Assembly: GCA_003445555.1 (NCBI GenBank)
Contig: DMDI01000051.1
Span: 1-14,406 of the forward strand
Direction of reading: 5' to 3'
DNA from: Desulfotomaculum sp.
Lineage (GTDB): Bacteria; Bacillota; Desulfotomaculia; Desulfotomaculales; Nap2-2B
Length of the DNA: 14,406 bases
How positions within the stretch are numbered: position 1 is the first letter of the stretch; each line of letters begins with the position of its first letter. The position numbers were made by a program, and so were the translations under genes. The notes beneath the pieces were generated by a model, which did not search any database, was not told where the DNA came from, and saw nothing but the letters and a program-made list of their open reading frames with translations. Shown here one piece after another: positions 1-8,142 of this stretch.

Positions 1-1280
1 AACATATCCCAACTGGCGCAAGCTGGAGATAATAAAACTACTTCTCCTGGTTGAGCTAACTGGCAAGCTGATAAAACTGCCTGTCTTAAATCTTGCGTTC
101 GTACCACATTAGTCACCCCGGCCTGTTTAGCTTCTTCCTCCAGTTCACCGGCGCATTCCCCCAGGGTAATCAATACCCGGACCTTTTCTTTAATCTTTTG
201 CGCTAAAGCGGTAAAACTGTTTCCTTTGTTTTTGCCGCCGGCCAGTAAAATGATGGGGGTGGTGAATGCTTCCAAAGCTCTAATGCTGGCTTCAGGGTTG
301 GTTCCCTTGGAGTCGTTTATATAGCGTACCCCGTTAATCTCAGCTACAAATTCCAGCCGGTGAGCCACCCCTTTAAAGAGGCGTAAAGTTTTAGCTATTT
401 TCAATGGTTCAATTCCTAAAACTAAGGCGCTGGCCGCGGCAGCCAGGACGTTTTCCAGATTATGTGCTCCGGGGAGTTGAATTTCTTTTACGGGTAAAAC
501 AGGTTCTGTTTTTCCGGAAAGATTACTAATAATCCAATCATTTTGCGTATAAACCCCTTTTTCTAAAATACGCCGGCGGCTAAAAAATATAACTTTTCCG
601 GGTGAATAAACAGCCAGGCTTTGGGTATAGGGATCATCATAATTTAAAATAGTAAAATCGCTTGCTTTTTGATTGGCAAAAATTTTTATTTTGGCGCCTA
701 CATAATTAGCTAAAGTTTTATGCCGGTCTAAATGATCAGGCGAAACATTTAAGATGACGGCTACTTGCGGCCGGAAGAAAACAGTCGTCTCTAGTTGAAA
801 GCTGCTCACTTCCGCCACCACAACATCGTGGGCGGTATAGTTTTCTATTTTTGTTATCAGGGGTAGGCCAATATTACCGGCCACCAGGGTATTTAAACCG
901 GCGTTTTTACATATTTCCCCAACTAAAGTGGTGGTAGTGGTCTTACCGTTAGTACCGGTAAGAGCTACTATAGGAGCTAAAGCGTACCAGTAAGCCAGTT
1001 CCAGTTCGCTTATTACCGGAATATTTAAATTTTTAGCCTGAACTACCGGAGGTATATCCAGGGGTACGCCCGGACTTACTACTACCAGGGAATAATCGCT
1101 AGGTTTAATTAAGGGGTAGTCAGGAAGACATATCTTTACGCCAGCATTCTCCATGGCAGCCAGTTTTTCCGCGGCAACGTTTTGTTTGTCTGTGAGCACT
1201 ACCCCAATACCTTTACGGTTTAAAAACCAGGCCGTCGCCAGGCCTGTTTTACCTGCTCCGATTACTAATACCTTACCTAT
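1..1280 (-). CDS. murD: MurD, UDP-N-acetylmuramoyl-L-alanine--D-glutamate ligase (3' end cut by window)
   Basis: This cytoplasmic ligase adds D-glutamate to UDP-MurNAc-L-Ala with ATP. Reading the minus strand gives about 426 codons without a stop, running off the window at a ...SPACASWDM segment close to the usual MurD C-terminus, so roughly 25 residues are missing. Visible motifs are an N-terminal Rossmann-like GKVLVIGAGKTG, the ATP-binding loop GTNGKTTTT, AEVSSFQLE, PDHLDRH, and NDSKGTNPEA of the C-terminal ligase domain. The start is abnormal: the codon before GKVLVIG is ATA (1280-1278) and the one before that is TAA (1283-1281). No ATG, GTG or TTG exists that keeps the Rossmann motif. A good Shine-Dalgarno sequence (GGGAAGG, 1295-1289) lies 8 nt before the ATA. 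I therefore place the start there, as either a real rare start or a base error. It is the last gene here of the dcw operon, 57 nt after mraY. Confidence 0.93.
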   Translation of the reverse strand, partial: MGKVLVIGAGKTGLATAWFLNRKGIGVVLTDKQNVAAEKLAAMENAGVKICLPDYPLIKPSDYSLVVVSPGVPLDIPPVVQAKNLNIPVISELELAYWYALAPIVALTGTNGKTTTTTLVGEICKNAGLNTLVAGNIGLPLITKIENYTAHDVVVAEVSSFQLETTVFFRPQVAVILNVSPDHLDRHKTLANYVGAKIKIFANQKASDFTILNYDDPYTQSLAVYSPGKVIFFSRRRILEKGVYTQNDWIISNLSGKTEPVLPVKEIQLPGAHNLENVLAAAASALVLGIEPLKIAKTLRLFKGVAHRLEFVAEINGVRYINDSKGTNPEASIRALEAFTTPIILLAGGKNKGNSFTALAQKIKEKVRVLITLGECAGELEEEAKQAGVTNVVRTQDLRQAVLSACQLAQPGEVVLLSPACASWDM

Positions 1281-1288
1281 TTAAATTA

Positions 1289-1295
1289 CCTTCCC
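1289..1295 (-). promoter_or_regulatory. Ribosome binding site that points to the ATA start of murD
   Basis: On the minus strand GGGAAGG ends 8 nt before the ATA at 1280-1278. No other canonical start lies within reach in the MurD frame, so this site is the main evidence that translation begins at or very near 1280. It follows directly after the heptanucleotide repeat, so pairing within the repeat could affect access to it (inference). Confidence 0.55.
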
Positions 1296-1300
1296 TTTCT

Positions 1301-1339
1301 CGAACTTCGAACTTCGAACTTCGAACTTCGAACGAACTT
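1301..1339. repeat. Heptanucleotide tandem repeat (CGAACTT)n between mraY and murD
   Basis: Four perfect copies of CGAACTT run from 1301 to 1328, followed by a shortened CGAAC (1329-1333) and a last GAACTT (1334-1339) that runs into the mraY stop codon (1340-1338). Each unit contains the palindrome TTCGAA across the junction. In the minus-strand mRNA the units can pair as 6-bp stems, but the seventh base opposes an identical base, so long stems are interrupted. The array fills most of the 57-nt mraY-murD spacer. A related array lies at 14199-14258, so this is a dispersed family rather than a one-off. Confidence 0.9.
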
Positions 1340-2330
1340 ACCACCATATATTATAGCCGCCTACCAGCCCCAATAAGGAAAAGATTATCGTCAGACCGCA
1401 AAAAAATAAGACAATTTTATTTTCACTCCAGTTGCCTAACTCAAAGTGGTGGTGTAAAGGGCTCATCCTAAAAATGCGGCGCTTAAAAAGCTGAAAAGAA
1501 ATTACCTGTAAAATTACGGATAAAGCTTCCAAAACAAAAACACCGCCAATAAGAATTAAAAAAAGTTCGCTTTGGGTAATAACCGCCGTGGCGGCCAAAC
1601 CTCCGCCTAAAGCCAGCGAGCCTGTGTCTCCCATAAATACTTTAGCTGGGTGACTGTTAAAAAATAAGAAACCAGCGCATCCTCCCATAAAGGCAGCCAT
1701 GGTGTGGGCAACTTCAACTTGCCCCCTTAAAAGGGCAAGATATAAGAGAGCAAAGGCGGCAATGAAGGTTACCCCTGCGGCCAGGCCGTCCAAGCCGTCA
1801 GTAAGGTTTACCGCATTAGCCGTTCCTACAATTACCAAAGCAGTAAAGGCCAGAAAAACCCCCAAATTTAAATCTAGCGTTATCCCTTGGGGGGTAAAAA
1901 AGCCGCTAAAAGGAACGGTTACTTCTGTCCTGTGGCTTAACGTTAAAACCAGTAAAGCCCCCATTAAAAGGCTTAGCAATACTTGGCCTGCCAGTTTTTC
2001 CCTGGCCCTTAAACCTACCGGTCTTTGCCAGTGTACCTTAATTAAATCGTCCAAAAAACCGATAAAACCAAAACCTAAGGTAAGGACCAACACTAAAATG
2101 GCCTCAGGGTTAAAAGGAACAAACCATATAATACTTAAGGTTATGCCGGCTAAAAAGATCAGGCCTCCCATAGTTGGGGTTCCGGTCTTGGATAGATGGC
2201 GCGCCGGACCGTCCGAACGCACCCTTTGGCCAAATTTTAAACGGTGCAAAAAAGGGATAATTATTGGGCCTAGCAGCAAAGTGACCGCGAATGATATGGT
2301 ACCGGCTCCAAGTAAAGTACGGATAGTCAT
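1338..2330 (-). CDS. mraY: MraY, phospho-MurNAc-pentapeptide transferase
   Basis: This integral membrane enzyme transfers phospho-MurNAc-pentapeptide from UDP to undecaprenyl phosphate, making lipid I. The 330 residues are close to the usual family length (about 320-360) and consist mostly of hydrophobic segments, consistent with about ten transmembrane helices. Diagnostic motifs are the DD pair in FLDDLIK (D94, D95), NLTDGLDGL (residues 175-183), FMGDTGSLALGG with D235, and the HHHFE cluster (from H293). The ATG at 2330-2328 follows the murF stop TAA with no base between them (TAAATG), which suggests translational coupling. The gene ends in Trp-Trp-stop right at the heptanucleotide repeat. 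Confidence 0.98.
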   Translation of the reverse strand: MTIRTLLGAGTISFAVTLLLGPIIIPFLHRLKFGQRVRSDGPARHLSKTGTPTMGGLIFLAGITLSIIWFVPFNPEAILVLVLTLGFGFIGFLDDLIKVHWQRPVGLRAREKLAGQVLLSLLMGALLVLTLSHRTEVTVPFSGFFTPQGITLDLNLGVFLAFTALVIVGTANAVNLTDGLDGLAAGVTFIAAFALLYLALLRGQVEVAHTMAAFMGGCAGFLFFNSHPAKVFMGDTGSLALGGGLAATAVITQSELFLILIGGVFVLEALSVILQVISFQLFKRRIFRMSPLHHHFELGNWSENKIVLFFCGLTIIFSLLGLVGGYNIWW

Positions 2331-3734
2331 TTAAATTTTATTAGCAATCTCCTCCATTTTTAATAAACGCGAGCCTTTAATTAACACGGTACTACCCGGG
2401 ACTAAAATTTTTCGCAGGCAGCTTACCGCTTCATCATTATCGCGGCAGGTAAAAATGTGTTTTTTTGGCATCCCGGCCGCGCTTGCCCCAACGGCTATTT
2501 GCAAAGCCAGTTCGCCAACAGTCACCAGGTATTGGATATTCGAGGCGGCGGCTGCCCCGCCTGTTTTCTGGTGACCCTCGAAGGTATATGAACCAAGTTC
2601 CAACATGTCGCCTAAAACGGCTATCTTAGGGTTTTGCCCAGCCACTTCGTTTAAAACTTCCAGGGCCGCCAGTACGGAATCCGGGTTGGCGTTATAGGTA
2701 TCGTTAATAATGGTAAGGCCGTTTCGCTCGTAAATTTCTAACCTCATTTTACTTGTAGTTACTTTGGTTAAACCAGCCTGAATTTCGGCTAAGGAAAGAC
2801 CTAAAATTTTAGCTGCTCCTATAGCTGCCAGAGCATTAAGGACATTATGCCTTCCCGGCAAGGGTAGATATATTTCCGTCTCGGTTATCTTATGGTCATT
2901 TATGCGCACGGTAAACCGGGTGCCTTTTTTAACGGTTTTAAGGTTAAAGGCTAAAATATCCGTCAATCGAGACGATTGACCTACCAGTGTTTCCCGGAGA
3001 GCAAAAAATAAAACTTTTCCCTGGGTCCGGCGCGCTTCCCGGTAAATATAGGGGCTTTCGCCATTAAGAACCGCAAAACCATTTTGAGGGATGTGGTTTA
3101 ATATTTCTCCTTTTGCCCGGGCCAGGTTATCTTGGGAACCTAAGCGTTCTAAGTGTGCCACGCCGATATTAGTAATAATGGCCCCATCAGGGTTGGCCAG
3201 GCGGCAGAGAAAATCAATTTCGCCCGGTCCCCGCATGGCCATTTCTACTACGCCTACCTGATGGGAGGTATTTAACTCTAATAAAGTTAAAGGCAGCCCA
3301 ATTTCATTATTTAAATTGCCGTTGTTTTTCAAGGTAACCAGTTTTTCAGCCAGGAGGGTGGCTAAAATATCCTTAGTGGTAGTTTTTCCCATACTGCCGG
3401 TAATACCAACAATGAGGGCCGGACAGTTTTGGCGGTTATACCGGGCTAATTTTTGCAGGGCTTCTTTCGGGTCAGGCACCTTGAGGCAGACCAGGCCGGC
3501 AGGTAAAATAAAGCCTGGGTGACGGGCTACAACTACGCAAGCCGCGCCGGCCGCCACGGCTTGCCTTAAAAAATCATGGGCGTCGTAGCGCTCTCCTTTT
3601 AAAGCAAAAAATAAACTTCCCTTTTTTAAATGCCGGGTATCGATGGATACATTTTCTATTTTTAAACGGGGGTCCCCCTGTAAGATAGTTGCCCCGGTAA
3701 CCCGGGCTATCTCTTCAATAGTCATTATTTTCAT
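2331..3734 (-). CDS. murF: MurF, UDP-MurNAc-tripeptide--D-Ala-D-Ala ligase
   Basis: This cytoplasmic Mur ligase adds the D-Ala-D-Ala dipeptide to the UDP-MurNAc tripeptide, completing the pentapeptide used by MraY. The 467-residue protein has the N-terminal substrate domain, an ATP loop at about 111-119 (ITGSMGKTT, where MurF typically carries S-x-GKT instead of TNGKT), GNLNNEIGLP at 139-148, and the C-terminal NDTYNANPDS (344-353). The last motif is a MurF hallmark. The gene overlaps the end of murE by 20 nt. A second in-frame ATG three codons later (3725) is also possible, as neither has a strong Shine-Dalgarno site, and overlap-driven coupling is likely. Placement between murE and mraY is common in Clostridia. 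Confidence 0.98.
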   Translation of the reverse strand: MKIMTIEEIARVTGATILQGDPRLKIENVSIDTRHLKKGSLFFALKGERYDAHDFLRQAVAAGAACVVVARHPGFILPAGLVCLKVPDPKEALQKLARYNRQNCPALIVGITGSMGKTTTKDILATLLAEKLVTLKNNGNLNNEIGLPLTLLELNTSHQVGVVEMAMRGPGEIDFLCRLANPDGAIITNIGVAHLERLGSQDNLARAKGEILNHIPQNGFAVLNGESPYIYREARRTQGKVLFFALRETLVGQSSRLTDILAFNLKTVKKGTRFTVRINDHKITETEIYLPLPGRHNVLNALAAIGAAKILGLSLAEIQAGLTKVTTSKMRLEIYERNGLTIINDTYNANPDSVLAALEVLNEVAGQNPKIAVLGDMLELGSYTFEGHQKTGGAAAASNIQYLVTVGELALQIAVGASAAGMPKKHIFTCRDNDEAVSCLRKILVPGSTVLIKGSRLLKMEEIANKI

Positions 3735-5223
3735 CTTTTTGCTTAAACCCCATCGCCTTTAGGTTTTTAATTACTTCTTGCCGGTCGTCAAAGGGGTATT
3801 TTTGCGTGCCGATTATTTGGTAGTCTTCGTGTCCTTTTCCGGCTATGACCACTACGTCATTTTTTTCGGCTAACGCTAAAGCCTTACGAATGGCCTCGCT
3901 TCTATCGGCGATAACCAGGTAGTCGCCCCTTTTAAGCCTCTTTGAGACCCCTTTTTCAATGGCCGCCATAATCTGCGCCGGGTCTTCCGTGCGGGGATTA
4001 TCTGAAGTAACTACGGGCAGGTCACTGTAACGGGCGGCAATTTCGCCCATTACTGCTCTTTTGGTCCGGTCGCGGTCGCCGCCGCAGCCAAATACCGTGA
4101 TTAAGCGGCGGGCGCAGATTTGCCGGGCCGTTTTTAACAGGTTTTCCAGGCCGTCAGGAGTATGGGCATAGTCAATCACTACCGTAAACCCCTGACCCTG
4201 GTTTACTGTTTCAAAGCGGCCGCGCACCCCGGAAATCTTTTCTAAGGCTAAAACTATTAAGGGCAGGGGAAAACCCTCTCCTCCCCCTACAGCCAAAGCA
4301 GCCAGAGCATTATATACGTTAAAGAGACCGGTAAGATTTAGTTTTACTAAAGATTCTCCCCAGGGACTGGTAACCACAAAGGATGTCCCCGCTGGCGAAA
4401 CCCGAATTTCTTTTGCCTGCACCTGAGCCGGCTTATTTATCCCGTAAGTAATTACCGGCACCCGGGTTACTTTAATTATTTGTTCGGCATAACGGTCGTC
4501 GCGGTTAACGACCGCGAAGCGCGAACCTTTTTTATTTCCCTTCCCCAGCATTTCAAATAAGTGTTGCTTTGCCGCCAGGTAATCGTCCATTTGCCGGTGA
4601 AAATCAAGGTGGTCCTGGGTAAGATTAGTAAACACCCCTACGTCAAAAAAACACTCCTCAACGCGTTTTAAAGCTAGCGCGTGGGAACTGACCTCCATTA
4701 CCGCAGTATTTATTTTTTCGGTCACCATTTCGGCCAACAGTTGCTGTAAATCAAGCGATTCCGGGGTGGTATGCTGCCCGGTTATGGTACGTGACCCAAT
4801 ACAGTGGGCAATTGTTCCTATTAGACCTACCTGTTTGCCCAAGTCCCGGTAAATGGCCGCAATTAAATTTGTAGTGGTGGTTTTACCGTTGGTTCCCGTT
4901 ACTCCGATTAACCTTAATTTTTGCGCCGGGTAGTTATAAAAACAGGCGGCCATTTGAGCTAAAGCAAGACGGGTGTCCGGTACCTGAACCCAGGTTGTTC
5001 CAGCCGGATAAAACATCTTTTTTTGTCCTACCAGGGCTGCTGCACCACTGGCTACTACCTGGGAGATAAACTTATGACCATCAGTTTTAAAGCCTTCAAT
5101 AGCCACAAAGACAAAGCCTGGTTTTACCTGACGTGAGTCGTAGGCCAGACCCCGGATATCGATTTCATAATTACCACTACCGTAAATTATTTTTTGTTCC
5201 TTTATTAATTCTTTAAATAACAT
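3715..5223 (-). CDS. murE: MurE, UDP-MurNAc-L-Ala-D-Glu--meso-diaminopimelate ligase
   Basis: This ligase adds the third residue of the stem peptide in the cytoplasm. The 502 residues match the family length. The ATP loop is GVTGTNGKTTTT (K114). K219, in YLAAKQHLFE, sits where the carbamylated lysine is expected. The C-terminal domain holds GCGGDRDRTKR, DNPRTEDP (408-415) and GKGHE (462-466). The DNPR motif is the known signature of ligases that use meso-diaminopimelate rather than lysine, so a DAP-type wall is predicted. The ATG at 5223 has only a weak AGG-type ribosome site. It follows a 191-nt spacer after the penicillin-binding protein gene, the longest gap inside the operon, and overlaps murF at its end. 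Confidence 0.98.
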   Translation of the reverse strand: MLFKELIKEQKIIYGSGNYEIDIRGLAYDSRQVKPGFVFVAIEGFKTDGHKFISQVVASGAAALVGQKKMFYPAGTTWVQVPDTRLALAQMAACFYNYPAQKLRLIGVTGTNGKTTTTNLIAAIYRDLGKQVGLIGTIAHCIGSRTITGQHTTPESLDLQQLLAEMVTEKINTAVMEVSSHALALKRVEECFFDVGVFTNLTQDHLDFHRQMDDYLAAKQHLFEMLGKGNKKGSRFAVVNRDDRYAEQIIKVTRVPVITYGINKPAQVQAKEIRVSPAGTSFVVTSPWGESLVKLNLTGLFNVYNALAALAVGGGEGFPLPLIVLALEKISGVRGRFETVNQGQGFTVVIDYAHTPDGLENLLKTARQICARRLITVFGCGGDRDRTKRAVMGEIAARYSDLPVVTSDNPRTEDPAQIMAAIEKGVSKRLKRGDYLVIADRSEAIRKALALAEKNDVVVIAGKGHEDYQIIGTQKYPFDDRQEVIKNLKAMGFKQKDENNDY

Positions 5224-5414
5224 TTTAACCTATTTCCCGCCTATAATAAACCTATCAGCCTTAATACAGCACTCAAAAAGATTATTTTCACTTAAAAATA
5301 CTATCATTATCATTGTTGGTAATCTATCACGAGAAGAAAGTTATTCAGTTGAGTAGCCGTATCCATATTATGGGTATTTAGCTTCTTTGTTATTCAATTT
5401 TTTTAGGGGCATTT
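5224..5414. other. Non-coding spacer between the PBP gene and murE
   Basis: This is the longest intergenic stretch within the dcw operon. I see no convincing ORF and no clear terminator. It begins (minus strand) with a 10-bp direct repeat, seen on the plus strand as TTTTTAGGGG at 5412-5421 and 5400-5409, the first copy overlapping the PBP stop codon. A short palindrome CCATATTATGG lies at 5363-5373. Some -35/-10-like hexamers occur (for example TTGAAT followed by CATAAT), but their spacing is poor (about 19 nt). An internal promoter for murE is therefore possible but unsupported. Confidence 0.5.
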
Positions 5415-7616
5415 TTAGGGGTATTCGATAAATTCTTTTTCCGTAGTAATATTTAAGAGAGACGGCACGTTTTTATCTTTTTGGCGTAAATCCTCCTTTA
5501 AAGCCGGTCTAAATTCTACGTAAATTATTTTACCATGAGGTACTTTACTACCTGCAGGTATATTCTGGTAAAATGCCCGTCCTGTACCCGACGGTTCTAA
5601 AAATAAACCTGTTCGGGCAAGTAAATCAGCCGCCTCTGTTAGTTTTAATCCGGTTAAATCCGGTACGGTTACCTGTTCTTTTATTTGTTCTCTGGTTGGT
5701 TTTTGTAAGTTTAAAATAACTGTTGTACCACTTATCACTTCTACCCCCGCTTCTGGTATTTGACCGTAAATAACCTTCCCTTCCCCCTGGGTTTTAAAAT
5801 TTAAGTTACTCTCCTGTAATTTTTTTATTCCTTCCTCCAAGGGATAATTAATTACGTTGGGTATAATTACGGGCTTTTTTTCTTCTTCGTAAACAAAAGG
5901 TAGTTCCGGCTTTTTTAAACCTGGTGTTTCCGGCACCCGTAAATAATGAAGGGTATCACGCACTACCGAAGCAAAAACAGGCGCGGCAACCTGGCTGCCG
6001 TAGTAAAGGCCTCCTTGTGGTTCGGCGATCATTACCAGAGCGGATACGCGCGGGTCATCTACCGGGGCAAAGCCGGCAAATGAGGCTACGTACCGCCCGC
6101 TTACGTAACCCCCACCTTCTCCCACCACTTGGGCGGTACCGGTTTTACCGGCCACCCGGTAGCCAGCCACAAAAGCATTTCGGCCCGTGCCTTTGAGAAC
6201 TACCTTTTCTAGCAAGGACGCTGTTTGACGGGCTGCTTCCGGCGGGAGCACCTGGCAAACCGGCTTTGGTTTAAACTCAACCAGGTTTTTTCCTGAAAGG
6301 TCTTGAATTTTTTTTACCATTTGGGGGCGGTACAAAATTCCTCCGTTAGCTATAGCGCTGACAGCCGAGAGCAACTGAATAGGGGTAACGGCAATAGATT
6401 GACCCAGCGACATGGTGGCTATGTTTAAGCTAGTAGCCTTGTCTTTGGGGATTACAATTCCTGCCGCTTCGCCCGGCAGCGCAATTCCCGTAGGGACCCC
6501 AAAGCCAAATTTTTCAAGGTAATGGTAAAATCTTTCCTTGCCCACGCGCAAACCAACCTCAACAAAACCAGGGTTGCAGGAGTGCATTACTACATCGGAA
6601 AACTTTTGACTGCCGTGACCTCCGTCTAACCAGCAGTGAATATAACGGTCGGCGACTTTTATATAGCCCGGACAGTAAAAGGGATCATTTTCTTTAACTA
6701 CTTTTTCGGCTAAAGCCGCGCTTGCCGTTACTACTTTAAAAGTTGATCCCGGCTCATAATTATACCATATAGCCGGGTTCCGGTCCCAAATTTGGCGGGA
6801 AGTATTTAACCAGTTGTTGGGGTCAAAGGAAGGCCGGTTGCCCAGAGCCAATATTTCACCCGTATTTGGATTCATAACTATAATTACCGCTAAACGGGGA
6901 TGGTATTTTTGAACGATTAGGTTTAATTCCCGCTCCACAAATTGCTGGATGGTGGCATCAAGCGTTAAAGTCAGGTTTTTTCCTTGTTGGGGCGGAAAAA
7001 ACTTATGAATTGGCTCTGGCAGTTCCCGCCCCGCTGCGTCTTGTTCGATGACTATCCGGCCCTGTTTTCCCTGAAGTTCGCCGTCAAAACTATTTTCAAG
7101 ACCAATTAGTCCTTGATTATCTACCCCGGTAAAACCAAGCAGATGGGCGGCTAAATCACGATAAGGATAGTAGCGTTTACATTCCGTAACCAAAAAAACT
7201 CCTGGTAGCGGTAAAGCTTTTATTTGTTGCGCTATTTGTTCCGCTAAATTACGTTTTATCCATTCAAAACAAGTAGGGCGTTTTAATCTTTGGAAGATTT
7301 CGGCTGCCTCTATATTTATAAGGGATGATAAAATTTTGGCTGTTTTTTCGGGGTCTTTAATCATAAAGGGAACAACGTATAAGGAATCAGTACTGGTGTT
7401 AGTTACCAAAATCCGGCCCTGCCGGTCATAAATATTGCCTCGTCCGGCAGCTACCGGAACATTCCGAAGGCGTACTTCCAAAGCCTTTTTTTGCAAGACA
7501 TCACTTTTAATGAACTGGAGCCAAACCAGCCGGCCGGTTAAAAAAATTAAAGCCAGGCTAGTGAGCATAATAAGCCAGGTCAATCTTTTTTGCCCAAGCA
7601 GGTGGAGATGGTACAC
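5415..7616 (-). CDS. spoVD: Class B penicillin-binding protein with two PASTA domains (SpoVD/FtsI family)
   Basis: This is a membrane-anchored peptidoglycan transpeptidase. In order, the 733 residues show a short cytoplasmic N-terminus, one transmembrane segment (about 13-35), a dimerisation/pedestal domain with AAGRGNIYDRQGRIL (57-70), and the transpeptidase domain. The catalytic motifs are STFK (S291, K294), SCN (346-348) and KTGT (491-494). Two PASTA repeats follow at about 582-638 and 649-702. B. subtilis carries separate pbpB and spoVD here, whereas this operon has one gene, so the protein may serve vegetative septation (the FtsI role), sporulation, or both; the symbol is provisional. 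The GTG at 7616 was chosen. An in-frame GTG at 7628 is an alternative, and neither has an ideal ribosome site. The 130-nt gap before it holds nothing I can identify. Confidence 0.93.
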   Translation of the reverse strand: MYHLHLLGQKRLTWLIMLTSLALIFLTGRLVWLQFIKSDVLQKKALEVRLRNVPVAAGRGNIYDRQGRILVTNTSTDSLYVVPFMIKDPEKTAKILSSLINIEAAEIFQRLKRPTCFEWIKRNLAEQIAQQIKALPLPGVFLVTECKRYYPYRDLAAHLLGFTGVDNQGLIGLENSFDGELQGKQGRIVIEQDAAGRELPEPIHKFFPPQQGKNLTLTLDATIQQFVERELNLIVQKYHPRLAVIIVMNPNTGEILALGNRPSFDPNNWLNTSRQIWDRNPAIWYNYEPGSTFKVVTASAALAEKVVKENDPFYCPGYIKVADRYIHCWLDGGHGSQKFSDVVMHSCNPGFVEVGLRVGKERFYHYLEKFGFGVPTGIALPGEAAGIVIPKDKATSLNIATMSLGQSIAVTPIQLLSAVSAIANGGILYRPQMVKKIQDLSGKNLVEFKPKPVCQVLPPEAARQTASLLEKVVLKGTGRNAFVAGYRVAGKTGTAQVVGEGGGYVSGRYVASFAGFAPVDDPRVSALVMIAEPQGGLYYGSQVAAPVFASVVRDTLHYLRVPETPGLKKPELPFVYEEEKKPVIIPNVINYPLEEGIKKLQESNLNFKTQGEGKVIYGQIPEAGVEVISGTTVILNLQKPTREQIKEQVTVPDLTGLKLTEAADLLARTGLFLEPSGTGRAFYQNIPAGSKVPHGKIIYVEFRPALKEDLRQKDKNVPSLLNITTEKEFIEYP

Positions 7617-7746
7617 CTACTTTCACTTCCTACCATTTGTTGACGCGGTATCTTGATCAGGTACGATTGACTAAATTTACAAAAGCCTGAATTAACCAGT
7701 TTTGGGTCTGTTTATGGTTTGGTCTAGTTGTTCCAGGCGGTAAGAT

Positions 7747-8139
7747 TTATTTTTTGATGGCCGCAGACTCTTTTTTTTCTACCGGCACCTTAACTAATAA
7801 AACATTGTTGTTATCGGCCGGAACCATTCCCAGCCTGGTTGTAGCTGCTGCTTCTACCTTTTCCAAGGAGGATAAGCGGGCCAGTTTTCCTGAAAGTTCT
7901 TGTGTTTCCATATCTAAGGCCGCCAAGTTTTCCTTTAAGCAATAAATATGGTAGTTTGTAGCCTGCACTTGAGTGTAAAAGAAGATAGTAAGCAGTCCTA
8001 AGCAGAATCCCGCCAAAATTAAACTGGTGTAAGTCAATAATTTTTTAGGGGGTAAAATATAATGTTTGGTTTGATTAATTAATGGTTTATTTTTTTCCGG
8101 TAGTTCTTGCCTGAATATATATTTCTGGGCTCTAGTCAA
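7747..8139 (-). CDS. ftsL: FtsL-like septum protein
   Basis: This small bitopic membrane protein is of the FtsL/septum-formation-initiator type, which in known systems pairs with DivIC/FtsB and DivIB/FtsQ to activate septal wall synthesis. The 130 residues comprise a basic cytoplasmic N-terminus, one transmembrane helix at about 34-56, and a likely coiled coil at about 60-97 (LKENLAALDMETQELSGKLARL). A short tail with a lysine- and glutamate-rich end follows. The sequence is poorly conserved, as usual for FtsL, so the call rests mostly on topology and on position between rsmH and the class B PBP. The start is a TTG, 3 nt after the rsmH stop, with a strong AAGGAGG overlapping the end of rsmH 11 nt upstream. 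Confidence 0.85.
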   Translation of the reverse strand: MTRAQKYIFRQELPEKNKPLINQTKHYILPPKKLLTYTSLILAGFCLGLLTIFFYTQVQATNYHIYCLKENLAALDMETQELSGKLARLSSLEKVEAAATTRLGMVPADNNNVLLVKVPVEKKESAAIKK

Positions 8140-8142
8140 AAT

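Noticed and set aside
1301..1339. CRISPR-like repeat array
   Set aside because: The unit is 7 bp with no spacers, so it is a simple tandem repeat.
1699..2334. 211-codon plus-strand open frame opposite mraY
   Set aside because: It is antisense to a clear mraY with all family motifs. Its composition (Lys, Pro, Thr rich, no domain) is that of a shadow frame.
5280..5320. Fur-box-like run (ATGATAATGATA on the minus strand) in the PBP-murE spacer
   Set aside because: Only two of three hexamers resemble the Fur consensus and an iron link with murE has no support. It is probably AT-rich chance.
7629..7746. Open frame of about 29 codons following the ftsL stop
   Set aside because: It has no start codon or ribosome site and no likeness I recognise; it is probably untranslated spacer or the eroded end of ftsL.
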